Source: Planctomycetota bacterium | GTDB taxonomy: Bacteria > Planctomycetota > UBA1135 | DNA: 64,000 bases | Assembly: GCA_004295085.1 (NCBI GenBank) | Contig: SHNF01000014.1 | Coordinates: forward strand, 1 to 64,000 | Direction of reading: 5' to 3' | In this document: piece by piece, positions 16,218-27,966 of the stretch | Position numbering within the stretch: the stretch's first letter is position 1 | How the letters are laid out: the number at the start of each line of letters is the position of its first letter | Program-made: the position numbers and the translations under genes | The notes under the pieces: generated by a model | Databases searched by the model: none | What the model was told of the DNA's origin: nothing | The model's input: only the letters and a program-made list of their open reading frames with translations

Positions 16218-17078
16218 TCACTGTGAGCAGAGCCCACTCCAAGGTCCGCTCGGGAACACACTGCACGCTGTGTTAGAGCCACTGCCAAACCAGCTACAGA
16301 TGGTGCCACCACCGAGCAACTGAGAGCTGCAGATACCTTTTTGATCCTCCCGAACCGAGCAATACGTTCCTGAGATACTAGTTGAGCAGCGTTTGTCGCC
16401 TGCACCGAACACCGAACAGACGTGATCACCGGTTGATTCGCCACCTTGGATAACGGAGCATACGCGGATTGAGCCCCCACCGGCAATAACGGAACAAGTG
16501 TTTGTCGCACTCTGGTTATCAGGGTTCTCTGCAGAGCATTGTCTCACACTCCCGTTGCCGCTGCTTATGATTGAACAGCGGAGTTCCGTCGATCCGTCAT
16601 CGAACTCCAGTACACTACATGCAGTGCTCTCGGCGCTCTTGTCCTTGGCAGTGAAGATGGAGCAGTTACCGGATCCGCCGGTCACCGAGCAGCGGGCTTC
16701 ACTGGTAGTCGATGCTGAGAAGGCTGTACATTGATTCCCGGAATCACAAAACACGGAGCAGCGGTTGTCCAGACCACCAGCGCTCGATGAACAAGTCGGT
16801 GGACTGCCTGAATCCGTCGTGTCAACGGAGCACACCTCTACTGTGGTCCCTGTATCCGGCAATGGCCCGACGGAGCTTCCGAGGTCAGGGCGCGCAGGAA
16901 AGGCAAAGAAGGATGGAATGGTCAGATCAGAGGAAAGCCTGAGGTAGTACGGCCTAGCGTACTGAGCGTCCCCGGCATGCGCGGACCTCACATCGTCTGC
17001 GGGCGCGATCCCAATTACGCTGGCTGGCGCCAGCATCAAGAGAGAGAGAGAGAGAATCGGGAGGTAGGAGCGCTTCAT
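16218..17078 (-). CDS. secreted Cys-Ser repeat protein, novel-looking
   Basis: A 286-residue protein with a signal peptide (MKRSYLPILSLSLLMLAPAS). From about residue 84 to the end it carries 19 cysteines in a loose tandem repeat of 9-14 residues whose core is xCS(V/I), for example RCSVTGGSGN, ACSVLEFDDGS, VCSVIQGGES, VCSVFGAGDK and ACSVFPSGP. I do not recognise the family. The regular spacing could form a disulfide-clad solenoid or a metal-binding surface. The repeat region is near 53% GC in one 60-base line I counted, well below the surroundings. A (CT)8 tract lies inside the signal-peptide codons. No clear ribosome binding site precedes the ATG. Confidence 0.75.
   Translation of the reverse strand: MKRSYLPILSLSLLMLAPASVIGIAPADDVRSAHAGDAQYARPYYLRLSSDLTIPSFFAFPARPDLGSSVGPLPDTGTTVEVCSVDTTDSGSPPTCSSSAGGLDNRCSVFCDSGNQCTAFSASTTSEARCSVTGGSGNCSIFTAKDKSAESTACSVLEFDDGSTELRCSIISSGNGSVRQCSAENPDNQSATNTCSVIAGGGSIRVCSVIQGGESTGDHVCSVFGAGDKRCSTSISGTYCSVREDQKGICSSQLLGGGTICSWFGSGSNTACSVFPSGPWSGLCSQ
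17039..17055. repeat. (AG)8 dinucleotide tract in the signal-peptide codons
   Basis: Eight AG units plus one A. On the coding strand this is a CT tract that encodes alternating Leu-Ser in the signal peptide of the Cys-Ser repeat protein. Loss or gain of one unit would shift the frame. Confidence 0.9.
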
Positions 17079-17369
17079 TTGCGGGCACTGCCAGGCGCCA
17101 TGGTCCAGCAATCGCCATGCCGTTGTGGCCAAGCAGTCCTCGTTTGACATGGCGTACCGCAATTTCAGGAAAGGCATTCCGCGTGGTACGCCCTGCGGGT
17201 AAGCACTTAGCATGAACACATCCTAGCCCACTGGATGCGGTTAGGAGTTGCTGTCCATCGGGCAGCTTGCGGGCCGCTAGCCATCTATGAATCACCGCGA
17301 CCGCTAGTCCTGGAGAACTCGCGAATCAGCTCCGTGTGCGCTTGCGCACGCGGCTGTGCGCACGCGCGG

Positions 17370-17930
17370 TTAGAAGTCCACGTACACGCCCGCGCCGGCG
17401 GTGAGGCCCGTGAGATCGGCGTGGCTCGTGCCCTCGACCCCGTCCACTTTCAGGACGCCGTAGTTCAGAAGGCCCTGGATGCCGAAGCGGTTCCAGACCG
17501 CGCAGCGCAGGCCCAGCTCGGCGTCGTAGTACCAGGCTGCGCTGTAGTCGGCGTTCGGCGCGCCGTCATGGTCCATGGAGAAGACGAAGCCGAGCCCGGG
17601 GCCGACGTACCAGGTCAGCGGGCCGGCCAGCGCGTAGTGCCAGCGGAGCTGGGCGCGCCAGATGTCGGCGTGGAAGCGCTCGCCGCTGTGCTGGAGGTCG
17701 TCCTCGCGGCGCAGATAGGACACGGCGATGTTGTTGTTGCTGCCGAAAGGCATCAGCTCGTAGGTGATCTCCCACGCGCTGATGTCGGTGTCGGTGGCCG
17801 GGCCGGAGCGGTCCGCCTCGCCGCCGGTGCTGGCGAAGTGGTAGTTGACGCCGAGAGCGCTGCTGGGCGCGGTCACCGCCGTGCAGGCGCCGGGCGCGAG
17901 CAGCAGCGCCGTGAGGATCAGCCTGCGCAC
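17370..17930 (-). CDS. outer-membrane beta-barrel-like lipoprotein, paralogue 1
   Basis: A 186-residue protein. The GTG start at 17930 gives a lipoprotein-type signal (LILTALLLAPGAC). The body alternates short amphipathic strands (NIAVSYLRREDD, WYVGPGLGFVF, YDAELGLRCAV) and ends in GVYVDF, a terminal aromatic typical of proteins inserted by the Bam machinery. It is a tandem paralogue of the gene 11 bases upstream; both share GVNYHFAST, YLRRED and the WYVGPG core. Small OmpW/OprF-like barrels look like this, but no named family is certain. Confidence 0.7.
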   Translation of the reverse strand: MRRLILTALLLAPGACTAVTAPSSALGVNYHFASTGGEADRSGPATDTDISAWEITYELMPFGSNNNIAVSYLRREDDLQHSGERFHADIWRAQLRWHYALAGPLTWYVGPGLGFVFSMDHDGAPNADYSAAWYYDAELGLRCAVWNRFGIQGLLNYGVLKVDGVEGTSHADLTGLTAGAGVYVDF

Positions 17931-17941
17931 GCAGAGGAGCT

Positions 17942-18508
17942 TCAGAAGTCGATGAACACGCCGGCGCCGAAGGTGATGCCCTCGAGGTCGCTGTCGGGGG
18001 TCGCGCCGTCGCCCTTGACGTCGATGAAGCTGTAGTTGAGCAGCCCGGACAGGCCCAGGCGATCCAGCAGGTACCACTTGACGCCGATCTCGGCGTCGTA
18101 GTACAGGCTGCCGTCGTACTCCACGCCCGGGATCTGCGGCGAAGGGTCCACCGCGAAGGCGTAGCCGATGCCTGGGCCGACGTACCAGATCACGCGCTCC
18201 AGGAGCTGGAAGTAGAAGCGGAGCTGGGCGCGCACGATGTCCGACTCGACAGTCGGATTGCCCGGCAGATTCGTCTGCTCGTCCTCCCGGCGCAGGTAGG
18301 AAACGGCGATGTTGGCGTTCTGCAGGATCGGGAGGAACTCATAGGTGGCCTCCAAGGCGGTGATGTCGGTGTCGGCGGTCGCGCCGAGCGTCTTCACCTC
18401 GCTGGAGGTGCTGGCGAAGTGGTAGTTGACTCCGAGCACGTTGGAAGGCGCCGTCGTGCAGGCGCCGCCAAGCGCCAGCAGGGCGAGAGCGAGTCCGGTC
18501 TTCAGCAT
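17942..18508 (-). CDS. outer-membrane beta-barrel-like lipoprotein, paralogue 2
   Basis: A 188-residue protein with lipoprotein signal MLKTGLALALLALGGAC. It is the tandem paralogue of the 17370-17930 gene, with the same strand pattern (GVNYHFASTSSEV, NIAVSYLRREDE, WYVGPGIGYAF, YYDAEIGVKWYLLDRLGL) and the same terminal phenylalanine (GVFIDF). It sits 13 bases from the end of the LVIVD-repeat exoprotein gene, so all three may be co-transcribed. A lipid-anchored barrel is unusual; the Cys may instead simply lie near a signal peptidase I site. Confidence 0.72.
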   Translation of the reverse strand: MLKTGLALALLALGGACTTAPSNVLGVNYHFASTSSEVKTLGATADTDITALEATYEFLPILQNANIAVSYLRREDEQTNLPGNPTVESDIVRAQLRFYFQLLERVIWYVGPGIGYAFAVDPSPQIPGVEYDGSLYYDAEIGVKWYLLDRLGLSGLLNYSFIDVKGDGATPDSDLEGITFGAGVFIDF

Positions 18509-18521
18509 CGCTGCGCTCCGC

Positions 18522-20768
18522 TCAGGGGACCTGGATGGTCAGCATGTTGGAGTCGTGGGTGCCGGTGAGGGCATGGTCCACGCGCATCTCGATGTAGTAG
18601 GTGCGGCCGCCGGCGTTGCCGGGCACCGGGCCGCTGGTCCAGGAGCCGGCGCCGCTGGCGGTGGTGGTGCCGGTGGCCAGGGTCTTGACCGGCGCGCCGA
18701 TGTCGAACAGGTGGCCGTTGATGGTGGTGCCGTTCTGGTTGAGCGAGTAGTACAGCCACCAGGGCGAGCTGGCCGGGGCGCCGGTGTACAGGAAGGTCGC
18801 CGTCTGGCCGACGTTGACGCTGGAGGGCCCGCTGAGCGAGATGGTGTCGGTGTTCGAGCCCGGCTCCAGCGAGGCGATGCGGAAGTCGTCGATGGCCCAG
18901 CCGCCCAGCTCGAACAGGTGGTCGGCTTCCAGCTCGAAGCGCACCTTCACCGAGGGGTTGCCGTCGGCCAGCGCGGAGATGTCGATGACCTGCTGCTGCC
19001 AGCGCACGTCGGTGGTGTGGTAGTACTCGCCGTAGCCCTGCGGGTTCTCCCACACCAGGGTGTTGTTGACGTAGATGCGCGCGAAGTCGAAGGGCGCCGC
19101 CTCCACGGTCAGCCAGCGGCGGAAGAACAGGTTGGTGTGCGAGGCGCCGCTGCAGTCGATGGCGGGGGACTCGAGCCAGGTGTGGGTGTTGGGCTCGTAA
19201 GCGCCGTCGTTGACGCCGCTGCCCAGGTCGTTGGCCCAGACCTTGGTGCCGCTGTAGGCGGCGTTGGGGTCGTTCCAGGCGATGCCGATGTGGCGGCTGC
19301 CTTCGCCGCCCTTGCCCGCGGGCGTGCCGCGCGCCCAGTCGTCGGCGCCGGCGTAGGCGCCGTGGGTCCAGCCGGAATCGGTGCCGGCCTCGAAGTCGTT
19401 GAAGTACACGGACACGATCTGGCCCACGGTGAAGTACCACAGGTTGTCGCCGGGCGCGGAGCCGCCCGGCAGCCAGTTGCTGTGGCCGCGGTCGTCCTCG
19501 GCCAGCAGGTAGTACTCGACCAGCGACGGCGCCGGCTGGCCCGGGATGCCGCCGGCCCACTCGTCGGGGTTGCCGGTCGGCACGCAGGGCGAGCTCTGCC
19601 AGGAGCCGTTGTCCACGCGGTAGTGGATGGTGACGTCGGTGATGGTGGCGCCGCTGATCAGCGGGGCGACCGTGGCCATGACGACGTAGGGGCCGGTCTG
19701 GTTCTCGGTGTTCTCGAGCGGCGCGTGGTCGATGGCGATGCTGGGGCCGTCGATCCGGAGCACGTAGAAGCCTTCCTCGATGTCGCTGATGTACACCAGC
19801 CCGCTCTGCGCGAAGGGATAGCAGCCCCAGGCGCCGTGGTAGCCCGAGCCCGGCTGGTAGGCGCTGGTGTCGTAGCTGGCCGCCAGCTTCATGTCGTAGG
19901 GGTCGCTGATATCCACGCACACGAAGCCTTCGGAGTACCAGGAGGCGAAGATGCGGTTGCCGATGATGTAGGCGTTGTGGACGATGGACTGGGAGTTGAT
20001 CGTGAAGCGGTCGGTCTCGCGGATGTTGTTCGGAGACGAGATGTCGTACAAGGTCAGGCGGCCGCCGCCGGACTCGTCCGTGGTCACGCACAGCGTGTCG
20101 CTGGCGTTGGCCCAGGTGTTGTGCGTGAACTGGCCCGGCGTGGTCTGCGTGTCCAGCGTCGGGAAGTTCAGGTTGTCGGCGTTCACGATCCGGTACTGGC
20201 CGTCGTAGATGTGCGCCAGGTGCGCCTTGCCGTTCTGCACGTGACAGTCGTGCACGTACGGCCCGTTGTAGGTGGCGATGTGCACCGGGTTCTCCGGATT
20301 GGCCAGGTCCAGCACCACCATGCCGCGATTGGTGCCGTTGACGTAGGCGCGGCCCGTGCCCAGGTCCACCGAGATCGTGTGCGCGTTGCCCCAGATGCCG
20401 CCGCCCCAGGTCTTCACGAAGCGCGGGTTCTCCGGATCGAGCAGGTCCACGATCTGCACGCCGCCGCCGCCCTCGGTGACGATGTAGCAGTAGCGGTCCC
20501 AGGTCTTCATCTCGCGCCAGATCGAGTCGGGCCCGTCCACGAAGCCGGTGACGTAAGGCGCGGTCGGGTCCTCCACGTTGATGAAGAAGGTGCCGTCGGA
20601 CGTGCCGATGATGCCGTACTCGCGCCCGTCGGGAGCGGTGTAGCCCCAGACCTCGCTGTGCCAGCCGCCAAGCTGCAGCCTGGACAGCATGGTGACCCCG
20701 TTGCTCTGGGCGGCGAGGGGGGCGGCGAGGCCGAGGAGGGCGAGACCCAGGGAAAGGCGGTGCTTCAT
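18522..20768 (-). CDS. secreted LVIVD-repeat (choice-of-anchor B-like) exoprotein with shared C-terminal module
   Basis: A 748-residue exoprotein with signal peptide MKHRLSLGLALLGLAAPLAAQ. Residues of about 25-345 are LVIVD-type propeller repeats (GGVQIVDLLDPENPRFVKTW, GMVVLDLANPENPVHIATY, FVCVDISDPYDMKLAASY), as in the choice-of-anchor B family. The C-terminal 390 residues hold an Ig/Fn3-like domain, a jelly-roll-like domain opening with FNDFEAGTDSGWTHG, and a terminal domain ending in SNMLTIQVP. The same three-part tail closes the next three minus-strand exoproteins in this window. The tail probably serves surface attachment, glycan binding or secretion. That role is inferred, not known. 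Confidence 0.85.
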   Translation of the reverse strand: MKHRLSLGLALLGLAAPLAAQSNGVTMLSRLQLGGWHSEVWGYTAPDGREYGIIGTSDGTFFINVEDPTAPYVTGFVDGPDSIWREMKTWDRYCYIVTEGGGGVQIVDLLDPENPRFVKTWGGGIWGNAHTISVDLGTGRAYVNGTNRGMVVLDLANPENPVHIATYNGPYVHDCHVQNGKAHLAHIYDGQYRIVNADNLNFPTLDTQTTPGQFTHNTWANASDTLCVTTDESGGGRLTLYDISSPNNIRETDRFTINSQSIVHNAYIIGNRIFASWYSEGFVCVDISDPYDMKLAASYDTSAYQPGSGYHGAWGCYPFAQSGLVYISDIEEGFYVLRIDGPSIAIDHAPLENTENQTGPYVVMATVAPLISGATITDVTIHYRVDNGSWQSSPCVPTGNPDEWAGGIPGQPAPSLVEYYLLAEDDRGHSNWLPGGSAPGDNLWYFTVGQIVSVYFNDFEAGTDSGWTHGAYAGADDWARGTPAGKGGEGSRHIGIAWNDPNAAYSGTKVWANDLGSGVNDGAYEPNTHTWLESPAIDCSGASHTNLFFRRWLTVEAAPFDFARIYVNNTLVWENPQGYGEYYHTTDVRWQQQVIDISALADGNPSVKVRFELEADHLFELGGWAIDDFRIASLEPGSNTDTISLSGPSSVNVGQTATFLYTGAPASSPWWLYYSLNQNGTTINGHLFDIGAPVKTLATGTTTASGAGSWTSGPVPGNAGGRTYYIEMRVDHALTGTHDSNMLTIQVP

Positions 20769-20958
20769 GGAAGGAGGGGTCGGGGAATCCGACGCTGGCC
20801 TACTGTACGGCCCCTGAACCGCATGGCGGAAGACTTGCGCAGGTCGTGAGCTTGCCGCAACGGCGTTCGCTCTCCAGTGGTACCCTGCACTGGTTCGTAC
20901 GCCCCTCCTGTCGCCGCCGCTCTCTCACTTCTCCCGAGTCCTCCCGAGGGTCCATCCC

Positions 20959-22494
20959 ATGCGCGTCTCCGCCTCAGCGCTGTTCTGGCTGCTTCTCCTC
21001 CCCGCCCCGCGCGCTACGGCCCAGGGACTTGAGGTGCTGCGCACCATCAACAACCCGGCTGCCGGCTTTGGCTCCGCGATCGCCTGCGCCGGCGACCTCG
21101 ACGGCGACGGCGCCGACGACATCCTGGTCGGTGCGCCCACCGCGCCTGGAAACGGCAAGGTGTACCTGTACTCCGGCGTCACCGGCGCGCTGCTGGCCGA
21201 GCTGGACGGCAGCCTGTCCGCCGGCCTGTTCGGGCAGGCGGTGACCGGGCTGGACGACGCCGACGGCGATTCGGTGCCGGACTTCGCGGTCGGCGCGCCC
21301 GGCGCGCGCAACACTGACGGCGGCCACGTATTCCTGTACTCGGGACAAACCCGCGCGCTGCTGCGCACGTATGCGGGTGCGCCCAGCCAGCGCCTGGGCG
21401 GCCGGCTGGCGCCGATCCGGGACGAGGACGGGGACGGCGTGGACGACTTCATCGTCGGCTGCCCCCTGGGCACGTTCGGCGGCACCCTCACCGGCGGCAT
21501 GGTGCGCGTGTATTCCACGGCGAGCGGCGAAGCCCTGTTCACCAGCACCGGCGGGCAGGTCTTCGGCCAACTCGGCGGGTCGGTGGCCGACGCCGGCGAC
21601 CTGGACACCGACGGCCATTCCGAGCTGCTGGTGGGTGCGGCGGGCGAGAACAACGCGGCCGGAGCGATCCACGTGTACCCGGTCTTCCATAGCAGCGAGC
21701 TGTTCGTGGTGGCGGGAACCAGCCCCGGAGAGTCCTTCGGCACTGCGGTGGCCGGCTTCGGCGACCTGGACCAGGACGGCGTGCCGGAGGTGGCCGGCTC
21801 GACGCCGTCGCAGATCCGCGTGTACTCCGTCGTCACCGGGGCCTTGCTGCTGCAGCTCACCACCGGCGCCAGGTCCATGGCCAGGACCGGGGACCTGGAC
21901 GGCGATTCCGTGCCCGATGTGATCAGTTGCGGCAGCAACGGCACCACCGTCTTCTCCGGCAGCACGATCAGCTCGATCTTCACGCTATCCGGCTACGGCA
22001 CCGCGGTCGCCGCCTGCGGCGACACGAACGGAGACGGGCTCGGCGAGGCGCTGGCCTCGCGCATCGGCTCGGTGGCCGTGATCGGGCGGGCGGCCGGCGA
22101 CTTCCTGACGGCGAGCGCCAACACGGCCTCGCAGGCGGCCGGCGGCACCATCCTGTACACGCTGAATTTCCCGCAGCCGGCCGCCTTCCAGGACTACCAG
22201 ATGCTGGCCTCGGCCAGCGGGACCGGGCCGACCACGCTATTCGGGCTGCAGGTGCCCCTGACGCAGGACCTGCTGCTGGACAAGACCCTGGCCGGGACCT
22301 ATCCGTACGGCGCCAGCAATTTCGTGGCGACCTTGGACGTCAGCGGCGACGCTACCGCCGTCCTGGTCGTCGGGATCGGCAAGCTGCCGCTCAACGCGGT
22401 CGGGCTGACCCTGCACCTCGCCGCGGTGGTGGTGGATTCGGCCATGAACGGCCTGTACGCCTCCAACGCGGTCCAGCTGGACATCGTGCCGTGA
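20959..22494 (+). CDS. secreted FG-GAP repeat protein
   Basis: A 511-residue protein with a signal peptide ending near ATAQ. It has about seven FG-GAP units (AIACAGDLDGDGADDILVG and SVADAGDLDTDGHSELLVG are typical), giving an integrin-alpha-like propeller with Ca2+-binding loops. The C-terminal domain from residue about 395 (ASASGTGPTTLFGLQVPLT) is shared with the FG-GAP protein at 14540-16153 but has a normal high-GC composition here. It is the only plus-strand gene between 14.5 and 31 kb and is convergent with the M28 peptidase gene at a distance of 16 bases. Confidence 0.88.
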   Translation: MRVSASALFWLLLLPAPRATAQGLEVLRTINNPAAGFGSAIACAGDLDGDGADDILVGAPTAPGNGKVYLYSGVTGALLAELDGSLSAGLFGQAVTGLDDADGDSVPDFAVGAPGARNTDGGHVFLYSGQTRALLRTYAGAPSQRLGGRLAPIRDEDGDGVDDFIVGCPLGTFGGTLTGGMVRVYSTASGEALFTSTGGQVFGQLGGSVADAGDLDTDGHSELLVGAAGENNAAGAIHVYPVFHSSELFVVAGTSPGESFGTAVAGFGDLDQDGVPEVAGSTPSQIRVYSVVTGALLLQLTTGARSMARTGDLDGDSVPDVISCGSNGTTVFSGSTISSIFTLSGYGTAVAACGDTNGDGLGEALASRIGSVAVIGRAAGDFLTASANTASQAAGGTILYTLNFPQPAAFQDYQMLASASGTGPTTLFGLQVPLTQDLLLDKTLAGTYPYGASNFVATLDVSGDATAVLVVGIGKLPLNAVGLTLHLAAVVVDSAMNGLYASNAVQLDIVP

Positions 22495-22510
22495 TCGGAG
22501 GGGTCGGTAT

Positions 22511-24967
22511 CTACTGGATCTGCAGCGTCACCGTGTTGGAGTCGTAGGTGGTGGCGCCCTGGTCGGCGCGCGCCTCGATGTAGACGGTGCGGCCGGCTCC
22601 GCGCGCGGGGACGGGCCCGCTGGTCCAGGAGGCGGTGCCGGCGCCGGTCGTGGTGCCGGTGGTCGCCGTGAAGAAGGGTGTTCCGATGTCGAAGGCGTGC
22701 CCGTTGATGGTGGTGCCGGTGCGGCGGAAGGAGTAGTAGATCCAGTAGGGTGAGCTGGCCGGGGCGTTGCTGAAGCTGTAGCTGACCGTGCCGCCGACGA
22801 CGCCCGAGGTGCTGCCGGTGAGCAGGATGGTGTCGGCGCCGCCGACCGGGCCGACGCTCCACAGCTCGAAGTCGTCCAGGTTCCAGCCGCCGTATTCGAG
22901 GCCGCCGTCGCTCACCATCTCGAAGCGCACGCGCGCGCCGGCGTTGTTGTCGGCGAAAGCGCTGATGTCCAGGTCGAACTCGGTCCAGCGGCTGTCGTGC
23001 ACGTCGCCGCTGGCCGGGTTCTCCCACACCTTGTTCCAGACGCCGGCCTCGAGCACGTAGATGCGCGCGTGGTCGTACGTGCCGTCCTCGACGTTGAGCC
23101 AGCGCTGGAAGCGCAGGCGCACGCCGGTCTCGCCGCTCAGGTCGAAGACCGGCGACTCCAGCCGGTTGTTGACGTTGGCCTCGTAGTTGCCGTCGAAGTT
23201 GCTCTGGATGCCGAGGTCGTTGCCCCAGCACCTGGCTCCGGAATAGGCGGCGGCGGGGTCGTCGCTCTTGCCCTGCGGCGTGCCGCGGGCCCAGTCGTCC
23301 TGCTGCGCGACCTGGGTGTGCGTCCAGCCCTCGTCCGTGGCGCCCTCGAAGTCGTTGAAGACGATCTGGCGCGCGATGCCGACCACGAACGAGTACCAGC
23401 TCTCGCCCGGGCTGAAGCCTTCGGGCAACCAGGCCTGGTTGCCGCCGGTGTCGGTGGCGACCAGGTAGTAGTCCACGAAGGCCGGGGACGGCTGGCCCGG
23501 GATGCCGGCGGCCCACTGGTCGGGCGGGCCGGCCGGGGACATCGGCAGCGCCTGCCAGGCGCCGCCGTTGACGCGGTACAGGAGGTCCACGGCGCTCACG
23601 CTCTCGCCGTTCTGCGACACCGCGGTGAGCGTGGCCAGGTACGGTCCGCTCTCGCTCTGCTGGTCCGGGATGGGGGAGTGCGTCAGCGTCATGGTCACCG
23701 GGCGCGCCAGCTCGGCGATCGTGGCCAGCGCCCCTTGCGTGATCTGCGTGGCCAGGGTCCAGTCGTTGAGCGAGGTGCCCACGGTGTCGCTGGCGGTGTG
23801 GATGAAGGGGCTGTAGGCGCCGACGTCCTCGAACGGGAAGATGGCCGGGTAGCCGTGCTGCGTGAACGGCAGGTGGTCGCTGGTGCCGCCCGACAGCGTG
23901 CCGCTCTTGATGCCGAGCGCGGGCACGTAGGCCGCGAACACGTCCATGGCGAAGGCGTTGAGCGCGCCGTTGGTGTCGTTGGTCACGAAGTCCACGTCGC
24001 GCGTGTCGCCGCTCTGGCGGTAGCCGGTCATGTCCAGCTGCACCATGCCGACGATGTCGGCGCTGACACTGTCCAGGTAGTCCACGTAAGCCTCGGATCC
24101 GAGCAGGCCCATCTCCTCGCCCGACCAGGCGATGAAGCGCAGCGTGTAGTCCCACTGGTGCTGCGCGAGGATCCGGGCGCACTCGAGCACGCCGGCCACG
24201 CCCGAGGCGTCATCGTCGGCGCCGGGCGCGGGCGAGGTGCTGGAGCCGGCCCAGTTCACCGAGTCGTAGTGGCCGCCGATGATGACGATGCGGCCCGGGT
24301 CGGTGCTGCCCGGCAGCTCGCCGATGACGTTGTCGGCGCTGCTGTCGTAGTTGAAGAGCGTGGTGGTGAGCCCGTAGCCCTGCATCTGCGTGCGGATCCA
24401 GTTCTGCGCGCTGACTTCGCCCGGCTGGCCGTGGCGGCGCGTGCCGAAGGCCACCAGCGAGTTCACGTGCGCCTGGAGGTTGGCCTGCGCCACCTGCGAC
24501 ACCATGTCCTGGATGCCCGGCTTGGGCGTGACCGCGTTGTGCGCGCCGCGGTCGAAGCGCGCGGGCTGCAGCGGCCGGTCGTTGACCCGGCGGAAGGCGC
24601 CGTGGCAGCGGAACGCCTGCGCCGCGGCGGCCTTCAGCTCCGCAGCGCCCAGCGCGCGCAGGCTGACGTGCCCCTCGGGCGCGCTCCACAGCGCGCGTCC
24701 GGATTCCTCCGCGAGGTTGGCGCCCTCGCCGTGGGCGTGGCGGGCGACGCGCACCAGGGTCTCGCCGAAGGCCAGCGGCGGCAGCAGCTCGTGGCGCAGG
24801 CTCAGGCCCGCGCCGGCCGCGCCGAGCACGTAGCCGCCCAGGTCGTCGTACATGGTGCCGGCGGCGATCAGGCGGTCGCGCAGGGCCAGGTCCTGGCCGT
24901 AGGCGTACACCGCCAGGGCGTCGGAGGGAGCGGCCTGGGCCAGCAGGAGGAGGAGGCTGGGGAACAT
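22511..24967 (-). CDS. secreted M28-family metallopeptidase with shared C-terminal module
   Basis: An 818-residue exoenzyme. Residues 160-425 form an M28 aminopeptidase-like domain with the co-catalytic zinc ligands in order: His233 (GGHYDS), the Asp cluster at 251-253 (GADDDASG), the GEE pair at 284-285, Asp312 (QLDMTG), and His in IHTASD. The first 20 residues are hydrophobic and act as a signal. The tail of about 390 residues (Ig-like, FNDFEGATDEGWTH domain, terminal domain ending in VTLQIQ) is shared with its neighbours. It probably degrades external protein or peptides. Its tail is most similar to that of the 27967-30888 protein. Confidence 0.9.
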   Translation of the reverse strand: MFPSLLLLLAQAAPSDALAVYAYGQDLALRDRLIAAGTMYDDLGGYVLGAAGAGLSLRHELLPPLAFGETLVRVARHAHGEGANLAEESGRALWSAPEGHVSLRALGAAELKAAAAQAFRCHGAFRRVNDRPLQPARFDRGAHNAVTPKPGIQDMVSQVAQANLQAHVNSLVAFGTRRHGQPGEVSAQNWIRTQMQGYGLTTTLFNYDSSADNVIGELPGSTDPGRIVIIGGHYDSVNWAGSSTSPAPGADDDASGVAGVLECARILAQHQWDYTLRFIAWSGEEMGLLGSEAYVDYLDSVSADIVGMVQLDMTGYRQSGDTRDVDFVTNDTNGALNAFAMDVFAAYVPALGIKSGTLSGGTSDHLPFTQHGYPAIFPFEDVGAYSPFIHTASDTVGTSLNDWTLATQITQGALATIAELARPVTMTLTHSPIPDQQSESGPYLATLTAVSQNGESVSAVDLLYRVNGGAWQALPMSPAGPPDQWAAGIPGQPSPAFVDYYLVATDTGGNQAWLPEGFSPGESWYSFVVGIARQIVFNDFEGATDEGWTHTQVAQQDDWARGTPQGKSDDPAAAYSGARCWGNDLGIQSNFDGNYEANVNNRLESPVFDLSGETGVRLRFQRWLNVEDGTYDHARIYVLEAGVWNKVWENPASGDVHDSRWTEFDLDISAFADNNAGARVRFEMVSDGGLEYGGWNLDDFELWSVGPVGGADTILLTGSTSGVVGGTVSYSFSNAPASSPYWIYYSFRRTGTTINGHAFDIGTPFFTATTGTTTGAGTASWTSGPVPARGAGRTVYIEARADQGATTYDSNTVTLQIQ

Positions 24968-24989
24968 GGCGTGAAGCCTTGGGTGGGCG

Positions 24990-27875
<2,886 letters not shown>

Positions 27876-27911
27876 CGGGGCGGTTGAACGGGAAGGATCA
27901 GGAAAGGCCAG

Positions 27912-27946
27912 AGCGCCCTCTCCAGCGCTGGGCCGGAGAGGGCGCT
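27912..27946 (-). terminator. strong hairpin between the tandem metallopeptidase genes
   Basis: AGCGCCCTCTCC (27912-27923) and GGAGAGGGCGCT (27935-27946) are perfect 12-base inverted arms with an 11-base loop, 20 bases after the upstream gene ends. Only a weak pyrimidine run follows on the minus strand. Termination or 3'-end stabilisation is likely. Confidence 0.65.
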
Positions 27947-27966
27947 CGTTGCATGTCGGCGCGGGA

